Below, piece by piece: positions 1 through 9,162 of a stretch of 64,000 bases of DNA (within the stretch, counting starts at the first letter, position 1; every line of letters starts with the position of its first letter). Source of the stretch: Diaporthe sp. PMI_573. Its lineage: Eukaryota > Ascomycota > Sordariomycetes > Diaporthales > Diaporthaceae. The notes under the pieces are model-generated. The model was given only the letters and a program-made list of their open reading frames with translations, did no database searches and had not been told where the DNA came from. The stretch covers positions 1,364,001-1,428,000 of the forward strand of contig JAJTUP010000012.1 of the NCBI GenBank assembly GCA_021399435.1, given 5' to 3'. The position numbers and the translations under genes were made by a program.

Positions 1-403
1 GCCCGCATATCCACGGATTTCAAGTTTCCTACCTGCACCACTCTCTTTGCTCTTTCTCGCAAGCCACCTCGACCTAGGTTGCAATAGCCATCAGTCGTGT
101 CCTACACTCCGGGTAAGTAATCATCATATACATCTAATCTAACGTTTCCGCAACTTTCCTTTCTCTTCCTACAAACTCTACTTCAATCGCTAGTTTGTCT
201 GAGTTTCGCCCGACTTCCATATCATATTCATCGCTCAGTGTTTGTTCGCCAGTCGACGATCGCGTGTCAGCCAGTATTACACTTTCTACCTGAGTCTCAC
301 CCATCCCCTGTTCTTGTGGCCTCCTTCCGATCCGCTTCTTGGGCCCATACAGACACTGAAAACCCGCTGACCTTTTCGTGCGGCTTGCAGAAAAGACGAC
401 ACA
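1..403 (+). promoter_or_regulatory. 5' region of the MYND gene with a probable leader intron
   Basis: No coding sequence is supported here. A canonical donor (GTAAGT at 113) and a CAG acceptor ending at 390 flank a CTGAC branch-like site at about 368. This would make a 278-nt intron in the 5' leader, 13 nt before the start codon at 404. The window begins inside this region, so the promoter itself may be cut off. The intron call is inference from splice signals only. Confidence 0.4.
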
Positions 404-1765
404 ATGGCGTCCCAGGTCGACGAACCTGCTGCTTCTGGCGGCCCTCTCATCCCCTCCCTCCATACAGAGGCAGAGAAATACTGCATCACCTGCGGCAAGT
501 CAGACAACATTGACCTGTGCTCTCGTTGCAAAGGTGTCTGGTACTGCAACAAGAAATGCCAGAAGGCCGACTGGCCTTGCCACAAGCTCCTCTGCAGCAA
601 GTATGCCAAGGTAAATGAAATCGAGCCTCTTGATGGCTGTTACCGAGTGTTCCTCTTCCGGCCTGACTCCTTGGAGCCGGAGATCGTCATCCTTCCCAAC
701 CCGCGGCATGTGCGCCGTCCTTTTGAGTCTGTCGCCGACCTCCTGCGCAATGCGGACGACGACGCTGACGGTCCGATGGTCGAGCGCCTTCAATTTGGGT
801 TCAACAGCCGCCTGAAGCGTGACTACATTGGAAAATTCCACATGCAAGTCACTGTCCGCGAAAAATATACCTTCGACGGATCAAAGTCCAACAAGTCCCT
901 CCTCACTTCTGTCCGCGCCATTGGCGCGTACCCGCCCCACTACTGGGCTGGCAAAATCGTTGTGCGTCGAGTCAAGCCCACGAGCGTCACGATGGCTGAT
1001 TTCCGTCACACACTCGACTGGTTCGGCGCGTATCCTCAAGGATCGAATCCAATCTTGGCGTATTTCCAGGCGTCTACAACTGCTCGGCCTGTCATACAAC
1101 CTTGGAGTTTTGATGATGTCAAGGGCGTCGTGATTGCGAGCGACCACATTGAGAACGAGTCGAAGCGCTACACGGCCGTCTATGTCCCCGCCAGCCACCC
1201 AATCCGTGGGATTATGACCAAACTGCAGGGGGGCATCTCCCCCATCTCCAAGCGTGTCAGTCGGCCTCTGCGCCTGGTCATGGGAGTCGCCAAAGTGCCC
1301 AAGCCTGAGAATGCTGACCAACTGATGAACTGCGGCCCTGCCGCGGTTCTCATGCGCAGTCTCGAGAAGGACACCATCATCCATCTATCTCAGAACGCTT
1401 TCTGTCGTCCCCACGGACTACTTCCTTGGGTGGGCCAGGCTCTTGTGATACGTGCCGACGACAAGGACTTGTCCGTCAACGACGTCAAAGCAATGGTCAA
1501 TTTTTCCGAGTCCACGTGCGGTGAGGTACTTCAAGATGTTACGCTGACATCTCAGGGGGATATCACGCGCACGGAGGTTGCCACGCAGAGGGCGATGGAC
1601 TTCATGACCTGGGACAACTACATGCTGGCGTTTGACGAGTTGGGCATGCCTCGGCCCCAGCGAACCAATGAGGAGGCATTCGTTGATGCGCGTGACACTG
1701 GCACACCCGGTACTCCTGAATACTCGGACGATGGTGGATTTGAGTCGGATGAGGACGATTGTTAG
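404..1765 (+). CDS. MYND-type zinc finger protein, 453 aa
   Basis: The protein has an N-terminal MYND zinc finger. Cysteines 27, 30, 39, 42, 48, 52 and 64 with His60 give the C-x2-C / C-x2-C / C-x3-C / H-x3-C pattern. MYND fingers bind proline-rich partner peptides; the remaining 390 residues match no catalytic family I recognise, and there is no SET domain. The C-terminus is strongly acidic, with runs of D, E and S. The start follows a purine-rich leader (gacacaATGG) and a probable 5' leader intron. After the TAG stop the same frame continues with more acidic, coding-like sequence to a TGA at 1922, broken by one more stop (see findings), so the annotated C-terminus may be shortened. The gene is not part of the quinate pathway; it borders the cluster and converges on qa-1F. 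Function is unknown. Confidence 0.85.
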   Translation: MASQVDEPAASGGPLIPSLHTEAEKYCITCGKSDNIDLCSRCKGVWYCNKKCQKADWPCHKLLCSKYAKVNEIEPLDGCYRVFLFRPDSLEPEIVILPNPRHVRRPFESVADLLRNADDDADGPMVERLQFGFNSRLKRDYIGKFHMQVTVREKYTFDGSKSNKSLLTSVRAIGAYPPHYWAGKIVVRRVKPTSVTMADFRHTLDWFGAYPQGSNPILAYFQASTTARPVIQPWSFDDVKGVVIASDHIENESKRYTAVYVPASHPIRGIMTKLQGGISPISKRVSRPLRLVMGVAKVPKPENADQLMNCGPAAVLMRSLEKDTIIHLSQNAFCRPHGLLPWVGQALVIRADDKDLSVNDVKAMVNFSESTCGEVLQDVTLTSQGDITRTEVATQRAMDFMTWDNYMLAFDELGMPRPQRTNEEAFVDARDTGTPGTPEYSDDGGFESDEDDC

Positions 1766-1924
1766 GGCGAGACTGAGGACGACAGCGAGGATGACAGCGA
1801 CTTCTAAGGTAGGCTTCCGGTGCGACAGATCTTGGAAGACACTGCGACCGATTCGGAGGATGCTGACAATCGTCCAGAAGAAATCATCGCTGCGAATCTC
1901 CAAGACAGCCGCGAGTGGATTTGA
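1766..1924 (+). pseudogene. In-frame acidic tail after the MYND stop codon, broken by two stops
   Basis: Read in the MYND gene's frame, the bases after TAG 1763-1765 give twelve or so acidic/serine residues to TAA 1805-1807. They then give about 38 more acidic residues to TGA 1922-1924. Composition matches the preceding acidic C-terminus. This is either a decayed C-terminal extension or the product of a weakly signalled intron: a GT at 1761 and an AAG at 1808 would remove 48 nt and both stops in frame. I cannot decide between these from one sequence. Confidence 0.35.
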
Positions 1925-2828
1925 GCCATGAGAGCTTATCCTCCGTGTGAGGTTATCCTTGGGCTGAGAAGCTCACCTACTTTGAGGGTCCCAAATCGGA
2001 GTGGATGAAGAATATTGCAACCCTACTTGGCACGGGAGTCATGACAACAAGAAGGTTCCGACAAATGCACGATGCGACTTTCAAAATTGGGCGCTAGAGG
2101 CTTTTGGAAGCGGCCAAAAAGGCACGCCAGGGAAGAGAAACGGTAGCAATCGGATGCCCGATGGGACCAAGCAGACCATGAGTCCTATTAAAGAAGTCTG
2201 AAAAGACCGGTGCCAACCATCCGGGCAATATTTTGCCCAATCAGCCGAGGTTTATCCTCTCCCGTACGTAGATCATGCGCGACACATCATGCACGACACC
2301 AGCAGATTAGATTCAGATGCAACAGAAACAACGCAACCTCGCGACGCTCCCCGACCCAATGAGGGGCCCAACATCCAGCTGCTGGCTGGTCATGAACAGT
2401 ACACAGACTATTGGTGGAATCAGCTGAAACCTTGACGCAACGCTTGGGCTGACTACCGAGCCTGAGCAAAAAGAACGAGCGCCCAGGAACACCCAGAAGT
2501 TCGAGGGTGAGTTCAAACGATAGACTGCTGAGCAGCATGCCATGAGAGATGTTATTCGGTGACTACGATCATCACCACTTGGGTGTATAATGTCCGGGCC
2601 ACTTTCCAATGTAGGCGTCTGCTTGAGTGCGTATGCGTGTTTTGTGGACTGGAATGGCAAAACGAGACGAAATCCTCAGCCACAAAGTTGACGCACAAAA
2701 TCATACAAAGCCGCTTTTATGCATTATATTCACGCACACAGTAGAACCTATATAAAAAACGGGTAATGGACCCGGGTAAGTACAAGCCGTTCAAACCGTT
2801 ACACGTCGTGTCGCGTCTGTATGTATAT
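1925..2828. other. Intergenic, convergent 3' ends of MYND gene and qa-1F
   Basis: About 0.9 kb between two converging genes. Short open frames here (up to about 115 codons) lack recognisable motifs, codon regularity or splice structure. Presumably it holds both 3' untranslated regions and polyadenylation signals. Nothing else seen. Confidence 0.5.
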
Positions 2829-5102
2829 TCATATTGCCCCGAACTCCCGGTTCAATATCTCGGAAATATCACAGCCTGGGGCGAACCCTAGGTTGGCCAT
2901 GAACTGCGGGTCCGGGTCGACGCGGTCTATATAGTCCATGGACGACAGGTCGTCTAGGATGGCGTCGTAGTCCATCGAGCCCCCGCCGAAGCTGCCGCGG
3001 TGAGCGGCGCCTGGATTGCTGTGTGCCTGTTGGCCCATGTTCCGCGGCCCGTGGCCGCCGTGCATGATAGTGCTGGTGTCCATCGCGCTCATGCTCGCGC
3101 TGTTCACTTGTGGGCTGCCCGCCGGGTTGAGGGCTGGCTGTGTGGATGGGGAGAATTGGCCCATCATGAAAGAGGATGTATTTGGGCGGTTTTTCGATGC
3201 TAGTGTCGGAGTCTGGAGGCGGTTGGTTGGCACAAAGCCTGCTGTTGAGACCGTCGGCAAGCTTTTGGATGTGTGCATAGAGGATGAGGCCATGGATGCA
3301 TTCGATGCACCTGCATGGTTCGAGAGGGCAGAGCCTGGGCGGGGTTCGCTGGAAAGCCTGTTTCCTGCGGGACTCCAGATCATGATCAGCATGACCTTGA
3401 TGGATTGCCACCTTTCCCTGCTCTGTGAGTTGAGGTCGGCGAAGCTCCTGTGCTGGCCCAGCATGGCTAAGCATGTTGCGAAGAATGGCGGTGCGCCGCA
3501 AGGGCCAAACTGGGCCAGGTACTGCTCTATGGATTCTAGAATGAGAGCGCAGGGCGACTCTGCCGAATTGAGCAATGCGCTGACCCAGAGGAACAAGACC
3601 CTTAGAACGTAAGCGGATGGTATGGTGGCGGAGCTCGAATCTCGAGCAACTATAAAGTTGCCAAAAGGCAGGCGCGGTTTTATGGTCTGGTGCAAGAGCA
3701 TCGTTACTTCGGAGGGATTCTCCAGGGAACGGCCGTTCTGCCTGTGCACCGATCGCTTTCGTAGGAACTTGAAGACGTCGTAGAGCTGGTTGAAAGTGGT
3801 TAATGAGTAGGCTGGGCTCCGTGAGAGGGTGGCCGGGCCAGAAAAGCCTTGGCCGAAGCCATCGCATGGCGCCCATGGTTGCCATTCGTCCAAGTTGTCC
3901 TCTGGTATGCTCATTCCTTCGAGTATACCCGCTGTTTCGAGACTCGGCATGCCTCTGCGATGGACGAAAATGAGGGTATCGAGAATGTAGCACCCCATGA
4001 GTGTTGCTGTCACTCGCCGCGAGAACCGCTCATCGCCCAGATGGAGATCTGAGACATCCAGGGCGATACGGTGGGCGAGGCCCACCAGTATCCAGGCGCA
4101 CGTCTTCTGACCCTTGCCAACACTAATCAGCGCCAGAAGTAGCAATGCCCTGGCGTGCTGGATCTCAAACCTGCCCTCCTCAGAAGGCACGAGTGTCCGG
4201 GCGATGTTGTAGAGTTTGTCGGGAGAGTGCCCAGCATCAGGGGAGGGGTTGTTGGCATTTAGTTTTGCACTTGACAAATTCTGGTAAGAGGCCAGAGCCA
4301 TGGCAGCCCAGAGTTCGGCATGCGCGGCGGAGTCAGGAGTGTTGCGCTGGACGTCAATACCCTCGGAGGAGTATAGGTAGACGGTCTTTAGTAGGTCTTG
4401 CTTCTCAAGGATAGGAAACCAGCAATGCGTGTAGCTGAAATAGATGTCGAGGAGTCTCCAGTGGTTGGGTGGGAGCAGTAAAGGCGCAGACGCGTCTGGT
4501 ACAAGCTGGCCGTCGATGCGTGTCTGTGGCGGCTCAAGGCCGGCGCTTGGGGGCGTCTGGCCGCGGACGACGATAGATGCCTTGTGTGCGTGCTCCGTGT
4601 CGCTGTCGGCATCTTCGGGCGCGAGCTGTTGCGGAGAGGCGCCGCCGCCCGAGAGGATGCGGTCGATGCCCTTGTGGACCTTGCTCCTCCTCCACCTCTT
4701 GTGCAGGCGGTTTGACCTTTCCGAGTCCTTACCGACGAGGAGACTCTGGCCCTGGCCGCCCTCGTGCATCAGTAGGTTCTCGAGAGACTCCTCACAGCCG
4801 GGGACCTTGTCGAAGAGCCATGCCAGGGCGACCTCGAGGGTCTTGATGTAGCCTGTCTGGACGCCCCTCTTCTTGGGGTTGGCCTCGTAGGTGCAGGCAC
4901 GGTTCTGCGAGACGCAGGGGAAGCACAGTGGCTGGATGCCATCGCACTTCTCGCGGGCGGCACGGCACTGGTCGCAAGCCCTGGAGACACGCTGACGCTT
5001 GAGGGGAGCGTCGCGGGTCGAGGCCGGGTTAGAGTTGGCGGGACTCGCGGTGGCGGAAGGGGGGTTGTCGGCCTCAGAGGTTGTCTTGCGCTTGGGAGGC
5101 AT
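2829..5102 (-). CDS. qa-1F: Quinic acid utilisation activator, Zn2Cys6 transcription factor, 757 aa
   Basis: The DNA-binding Zn2Cys6 cluster has cysteines 43, 46, 53, 60, 63 and 70, spaced C-x2-C-x6-C-x6-C-x2-C-x6-C. The stretch after it (KKRGVQTGYIKTLE) matches my memory of QA-1F/QutA. A fungal-specific regulatory domain follows at roughly residues 210-480. Then comes a Ser/Asn/Met-rich region and an acidic C-terminus with several Asp-Tyr/Asp-Leu pairs, typical of an activation domain. No intron is needed. The family activates quinate catabolic genes when the QA-1S repressor releases it. It is divergent from qa-1S across a 1.25-kb shared region containing the best QA-site match. A CTG-rich microsatellite sits just upstream of the start. 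The length is a little shorter than the about 820 aa I recall for Neurospora and Aspergillus. Confidence 0.93.
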   Translation of the reverse strand: MPPKRKTTSEADNPPSATASPANSNPASTRDAPLKRQRVSRACDQCRAAREKCDGIQPLCFPCVSQNRACTYEANPKKRGVQTGYIKTLEVALAWLFDKVPGCEESLENLLMHEGGQGQSLLVGKDSERSNRLHKRWRRSKVHKGIDRILSGGGASPQQLAPEDADSDTEHAHKASIVVRGQTPPSAGLEPPQTRIDGQLVPDASAPLLLPPNHWRLLDIYFSYTHCWFPILEKQDLLKTVYLYSSEGIDVQRNTPDSAAHAELWAAMALASYQNLSSAKLNANNPSPDAGHSPDKLYNIARTLVPSEEGRFEIQHARALLLLALISVGKGQKTCAWILVGLAHRIALDVSDLHLGDERFSRRVTATLMGCYILDTLIFVHRRGMPSLETAGILEGMSIPEDNLDEWQPWAPCDGFGQGFSGPATLSRSPAYSLTTFNQLYDVFKFLRKRSVHRQNGRSLENPSEVTMLLHQTIKPRLPFGNFIVARDSSSATIPSAYVLRVLFLWVSALLNSAESPCALILESIEQYLAQFGPCGAPPFFATCLAMLGQHRSFADLNSQSRERWQSIKVMLIMIWSPAGNRLSSEPRPGSALSNHAGASNASMASSSMHTSKSLPTVSTAGFVPTNRLQTPTLASKNRPNTSSFMMGQFSPSTQPALNPAGSPQVNSASMSAMDTSTIMHGGHGPRNMGQQAHSNPGAAHRGSFGGGSMDYDAILDDLSSMDYIDRVDPDPQFMANLGFAPGCDISEILNREFGAI

Positions 5103-5107
5103 CGCAA

Positions 5108-5152
5108 GCTGCTGGTGCTGCTGCTGGTGCTGCTGCTACTGCTGCTGCTACT
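5108..5152. repeat. CTG-type trinucleotide tract upstream of qa-1F
   Basis: The sequence is an imperfect run of CTG, GTG and CTA triplets starting 6 nt upstream of the qa-1F start codon. It would lie in the 5' leader of the mRNA as CAG repeats. Such tracts change length readily, so it may differ between strains. Confidence 0.8.
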
Positions 5153-5531
5153 AGTGAGTGGCTGCAGCACGTCGTGCCCGAGTATGCGTGTCCCCCTGGG
5201 CGATCTCATCTCCGTGTCATGTCGATGCGCAGCAGGGCAAGACGGGTTGGGCTGGCATTCATCCGCAAAAAATGCCCGGCCAAGCACAGCAATGGGTAAT
5301 GTGTGAAGTGAGAGTGGATGTGAGTGAGGCGCGCCCGTGGGCGGTTGGATCAATTGGCTTGACTGTGGTCGGATGGAACCGACCTCGGCAGGCGGCCAGT
5401 GACAATCCAGTTGGACAGACGGCACAGGGTCTTTTGCCAGAGCACTGTGAGTAGGTAGTACAGTACGGGTAGTGTGTGAATGTGTGTGACTTGCCCGGTC
5501 ACGAAATCGGGCTAGGCTAAGCTGGGTTGGA

Positions 5532-5571
5532 TGTGGACTGTGGACTGTGGACTGCGGACTGTGGGCTGTGG
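5532..5571. repeat. 7-bp tandem repeat (TGTGGAC)n
   Basis: About 5.7 units: three exact TGTGGAC units followed by TGCGGAC, TGTGGGC and a partial unit. It lies midway in the qa-1F/qa-1S promoter, about 100 bp from the candidate activator site. Functional meaning is unknown. Confidence 0.85.
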
Positions 5572-5674
5572 AGGAGCAGCAAAGGCAGCCCAGGCAAGAG
5601 ACAGGGCAGAGACAGACAGACACGTTTGTGGATCGGATCTGGGGAAGAGCGTATTCATCCGGCGCAGAGGCTGA

Positions 5675-5690
5675 GGATAATTGCTTAACC
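5675..5690. promoter_or_regulatory. Candidate QA-1F binding site (14/16 match)
   Basis: GGATAATTGCTTAACC agrees at 14 of 16 positions with the symmetric Neurospora qa activator consensus GGRTAARYRYTTATCC, quoted from memory. It lies between the divergent activator and repressor genes, where autoregulation is known in Neurospora. Binding is inferred, not shown. Confidence 0.55.
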
Positions 5691-6050
5691 CCCTTAGCTC
5701 CCCCACCCGCCCAGGCCGCCCTAGATTCATCCCACCCTAATCCCTGCCCTCGCATATGTATACGAACCCCAAAAGCCGCGGTCAGTTCCGCGGCCCCACC
5801 CCGGTCGTCATCCCGGATTTCTCACTTGCCTCAGGGTCCCTTTGTGTGCGCCGCTCTCGTAAAACGCCGCAGCGTCAGCCGTCGGGCCTTGGGTTTGCCT
5901 TCGGCTTTCACCTGTCTCTATTGACCCGTCCCCGAGCCTGCAGGCCTGTTCTGCTGGTCTGTTCTGCTGTTGCCCTTGCCCTTACCTTGCGCTTACCTTG
6001 CGCGGGTTTACGGGTCTAGACACTAACAGTCTGTGGCTGACTCTGTGTCA

Positions 6051-6077
6051 CACATCCCACACATCCCACACATCCCA
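6051..6077. repeat. Three copies of the 9-bp unit CACATCCCA
   Basis: Exact direct repeats in the leader or proximal promoter of qa-1S, about 270 bp before its start codon. No known factor site is recognised. Confidence 0.85.
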
Positions 6078-6349
6078 TCTCACAGTGTGGTCACTGCCCT
6101 GGCTGCTTCGCCCACTCAGCCGCGAAGCTGGCGAAGCCCCAAGGACTCTTCTTGTGCTTGCTTTGCTGGGAGATGCGCAGCCGATGACCGAGCAGACCCG
6201 CAACCTTGCATCTCGAAACTCAACTCGGCCTCACTTCTAGTCTTCAGTCTTCACACAACCAGCACTTCGTTACGAGCGACGTCGCCGCCATAAGCACATG
6301 GCCGTCGTTTGAGAAGCTCCCGCCTTGCCCTTTCGGCGCGCAGGTCAAG

Positions 6350-9162
6350 ATGGCTTCTGTCATGGCTGGCAGCAAGCGCAACTTCGCCACCATGGCATCT
6401 GCCGCCGATTGGGATGACGCCCACCCACAGTCTGTCTCGAGAAAGCTGAGCCCTTTCTTGAGCCACATCGTCAACCCATATGAGCCTTCCCCTCCCACCC
6501 CAGGCGGCTCGCCATCTAGAGGTATGTCGTGTGGTTCTTGCTGTCGGCTGACTGCTCAGTCCACCCCCGTTGACGCCCACGCACAGCTTCTCGTTCTGCC
6601 CCGAGCTCCCCTCCGCACTCACCGGATTTCTCTACCGCCAGGGTTTTCGACTCCGATGCCTCCCTGGTCCTCACCGGGCTGCGCGGCGCCGGCAAGTCCA
6701 CGCTGGCCATCATCGCCTCTGGTGCCATGAAGCGCAAGGTCATGGATGCCGAGAGGGCCTTCCAGGACGTGACCGGGCTACCTACCCCGGTCTTCAAGAA
6801 GAAACATGGCCTGACCAGCTACCACAGCCGCCAGGCCGACGTCCTGGAGGATCTCTTCCATCGCTGTTCCAAGAACACCATCATTGTCTGCTCGTGGATG
6901 GAGCGCAATGTCCAGGCCCTACTGCGAGAGTACAGCCACATACACCCCATCATATACATCATCCGCGACACACCGGCCATCAAGCTTCACCTCAAGATCC
7001 CTGACGATGCGAGACTCAAGACCCTTCTTGACGCCGGTGGCCTCTTCTTCCGGAGGTGCAGCCACTTTGAATTCTTCAACGTCTCCGAGGACATGACAAA
7101 AAAGAACAAGACCGACTCGCTCGACGGCCTGACGACTGCGCTTGACACGAGGTCGCCTGCCCCCTACCTCACCCTCAAGAGGGCCGAGAGACACTTTTTG
7201 AAATTCCTGTCGCTTATCCTGCCCAAGGGAGCCATCCCCTTCATAGAGTCCGCCTTCCCCCTGGCCTCCATCCCTACCGAGGACAGACAGTTCACCTACG
7301 CCGTCTCGGTTCCCCTGTCCTCCCTTTTGGCCAACAAAGTAGACATCGAAGATATCGAAACCGGCGCAGATGCCATCGAGATCGTGGTCGACGACCTTGT
7401 CCTGCCCTCGGCGCCCGACATGCTCAAAGATGGCCTCAGTCCTGAACATGCGAGTGACATTAGCCGGGCCTTGGGCGACGTTAGGAGGAATCTCGTCATT
7501 CCGATACTTTACCACGTGGTCTTCCCCGAGCAAGCACTACGTGATTCAGCGTGGAAGTCTCTGTACTTGGCATATTTACAACACGGTCTGCGCTTGGCCG
7601 TCGAATATATGACTGTCGACTTGCGCTTGGAGGAGGAATTCATTGCGCAAATCCGCATGTCCAAAGGCCGATCAAAACTCATCGGCAATTTACAACTAAT
7701 AAGAGAGCCAGCGCCGTCTTGGTTGGACCCATCCTGGCTCCGAGCATATCAACAGGCACGCGATCTAGGCTGTGACCTGACCCGGATGTCGCGGGTTGCT
7801 AGCCACCACCTCGAGAGCTTCGACATAGGCACTCTGCGCACGAGAATCGATGACCTGGGCGAGCCAAAGGTACCTGTTATTGCTTACAACACTGGGAGAA
7901 AAGGGAAAACGTCGTCCTGTTTCAACCAAGTGCTCAGCTCGGTTCTCCCGGTTGGCTCGGCTACGAGTGCAGACCGTGATGACGAGCAAGCCTACCCGCA
8001 TCCCTCCATCACCGCCCTCCAAGCAACGCGAAGCCTCTACTCGTCATTTGTGTTCGACCCGATGAATCTCTACGTCATTGGCGGTTATGTGTCCTTTAGT
8101 CTATCCCCAGGAATGCACAATGCTGCGCTGAAGGCCCTCGGCATACCTCACCATTACCGGCCCCACAGCACCTCGTCGATCCGGAGCCTGCAGGAGGTTG
8201 TGATGGACCCATACTTCGCTGGCGCCTCCATCAGTCTTCCTTTCAAGGTTGAAATTATCAGCATCACCCACTCCTTGAGCAAGCACGCAAAGGCGATTGG
8301 GGCAGTCAACACTCTGATACCAATCCGGGCACTGAACGAAGATGGGACTGTCCCCGAGGACGCCCGTCTCTTCCACTGCCGTAACAGGGCCGGGCCAATC
8401 AAGGCACTGTACGGGGAGAATACAGATTGGATCGGCATCAGGGCGTGTATACGTCGCGGTCTCTCACCCGCCAACGCCGTAAGGTCCACAAGTTGTGGCC
8501 TTGTCGTGGGGGCGGGTGGTATGGCAAGAGCCGCCGTGTACGCGATGCTCCAGATGGGGGTGAAAAATATCTGTGTACTAAATCGCACGTAAGTTTTGCA
8601 TCCTTATCAATGGGCCTGCCAGGCGTATTCTGACACTGGACGCTGCAGTTATTCAAACGCGGAAAAGCTTGTCGAACATTTCACAAAACTACTAGCGAGG
8701 GACGATTTGCCCCTATTTAGTCCTGACACCGAGGTCGAGACCCGCTTTCACATCCTCAAATCGAGGGAGGACGCATGGCCCGAGGGATGGCGACAGCCCA
8801 CGATAATTGTCTCCGCCATACCTGGCCACGGCGTCGGCGACCAACCGGCCCCAGACTTCACCCTGCCCCCACAGTGGCTCGACAGCCCGACGGGAGGCGT
8901 GGTGGTTGAATTCGCCTACAAGACATTACACACACCATTATTAGACCAGAGCCACCGAGAAGCTCACCGAGGCTGGGTGACGATGGACGGCCTCGACATC
9001 CTGCCAGAGCAGGGATTTGCCCAATTCGAGCTCTTCACTGGCCGCCGAGCACCGAGGCGCTTTATGAGGCGAGAAGTCTTCAGGGCGTACACGGATGAGC
9101 AGGGCCGGCACCCTGCCCACCTCAGGCCCCGGATAGAAAATATCGTAGAGCAGGAGCCATGA
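6350..9162 (+). CDS. qa-1S: Quinic acid utilisation repressor, AROM-like, 895 aa in three exons
   Basis: Exons 6350-6521, 6587-8588 and 8649-9162. Introns have GTATGT/CAG and GTAAGT/CAG ends, and the first has a CTGAC branch site. The protein resembles the last three domains of the shikimate-pathway AROM enzyme. These are a shikimate-kinase-like domain with P-loop GLRGAGKST at about residues 88-96, a type I dehydroquinase-like domain (about 240-510) and a shikimate-dehydrogenase-like domain (about 540-895). In this family the protein is not an enzyme: it binds and silences the activator until quinate or a derivative is sensed. By eye the dehydroquinase His and Schiff-base Lys segments read GNLQ and DLTRMSRVA, so its catalytic residues look lost. 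The dehydrogenase-like domain keeps LPFK and GENTDW. It is divergent from its target gene qa-1F. Confidence 0.92.

Larger units (their letters stand above)
5103..6349. promoter_or_regulatory. Shared divergent promoter region of qa-1F and qa-1S
   Basis: This region separates the start codons of activator and repressor. It holds a CTG/CTA trinucleotide tract (5108-5152), a 7-bp tandem repeat (5532-5571), a 14/16 match to the QA activator site (5675-5690) and three copies of a 9-bp repeat (6051-6077). An open minus-strand frame (5755-4769) is poly-Ser/Pro and runs antisense to nothing known; I do not treat it as a gene. Confidence 0.6.

Noticed and set aside
2869..3993. A 374-codon frame within qa-1F
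   Set aside because: It lies wholly inside the activator gene in another frame, has high Arg/His/Pro content and no family resemblance.
4769..5755. A 328-codon minus-strand frame overlapping the qa-1F start
   Set aside because: Its Ser run comes from the CTG tract and the rest is Pro/Thr/His-rich noise; it reads through the Zn2Cys6 coding region out of frame.
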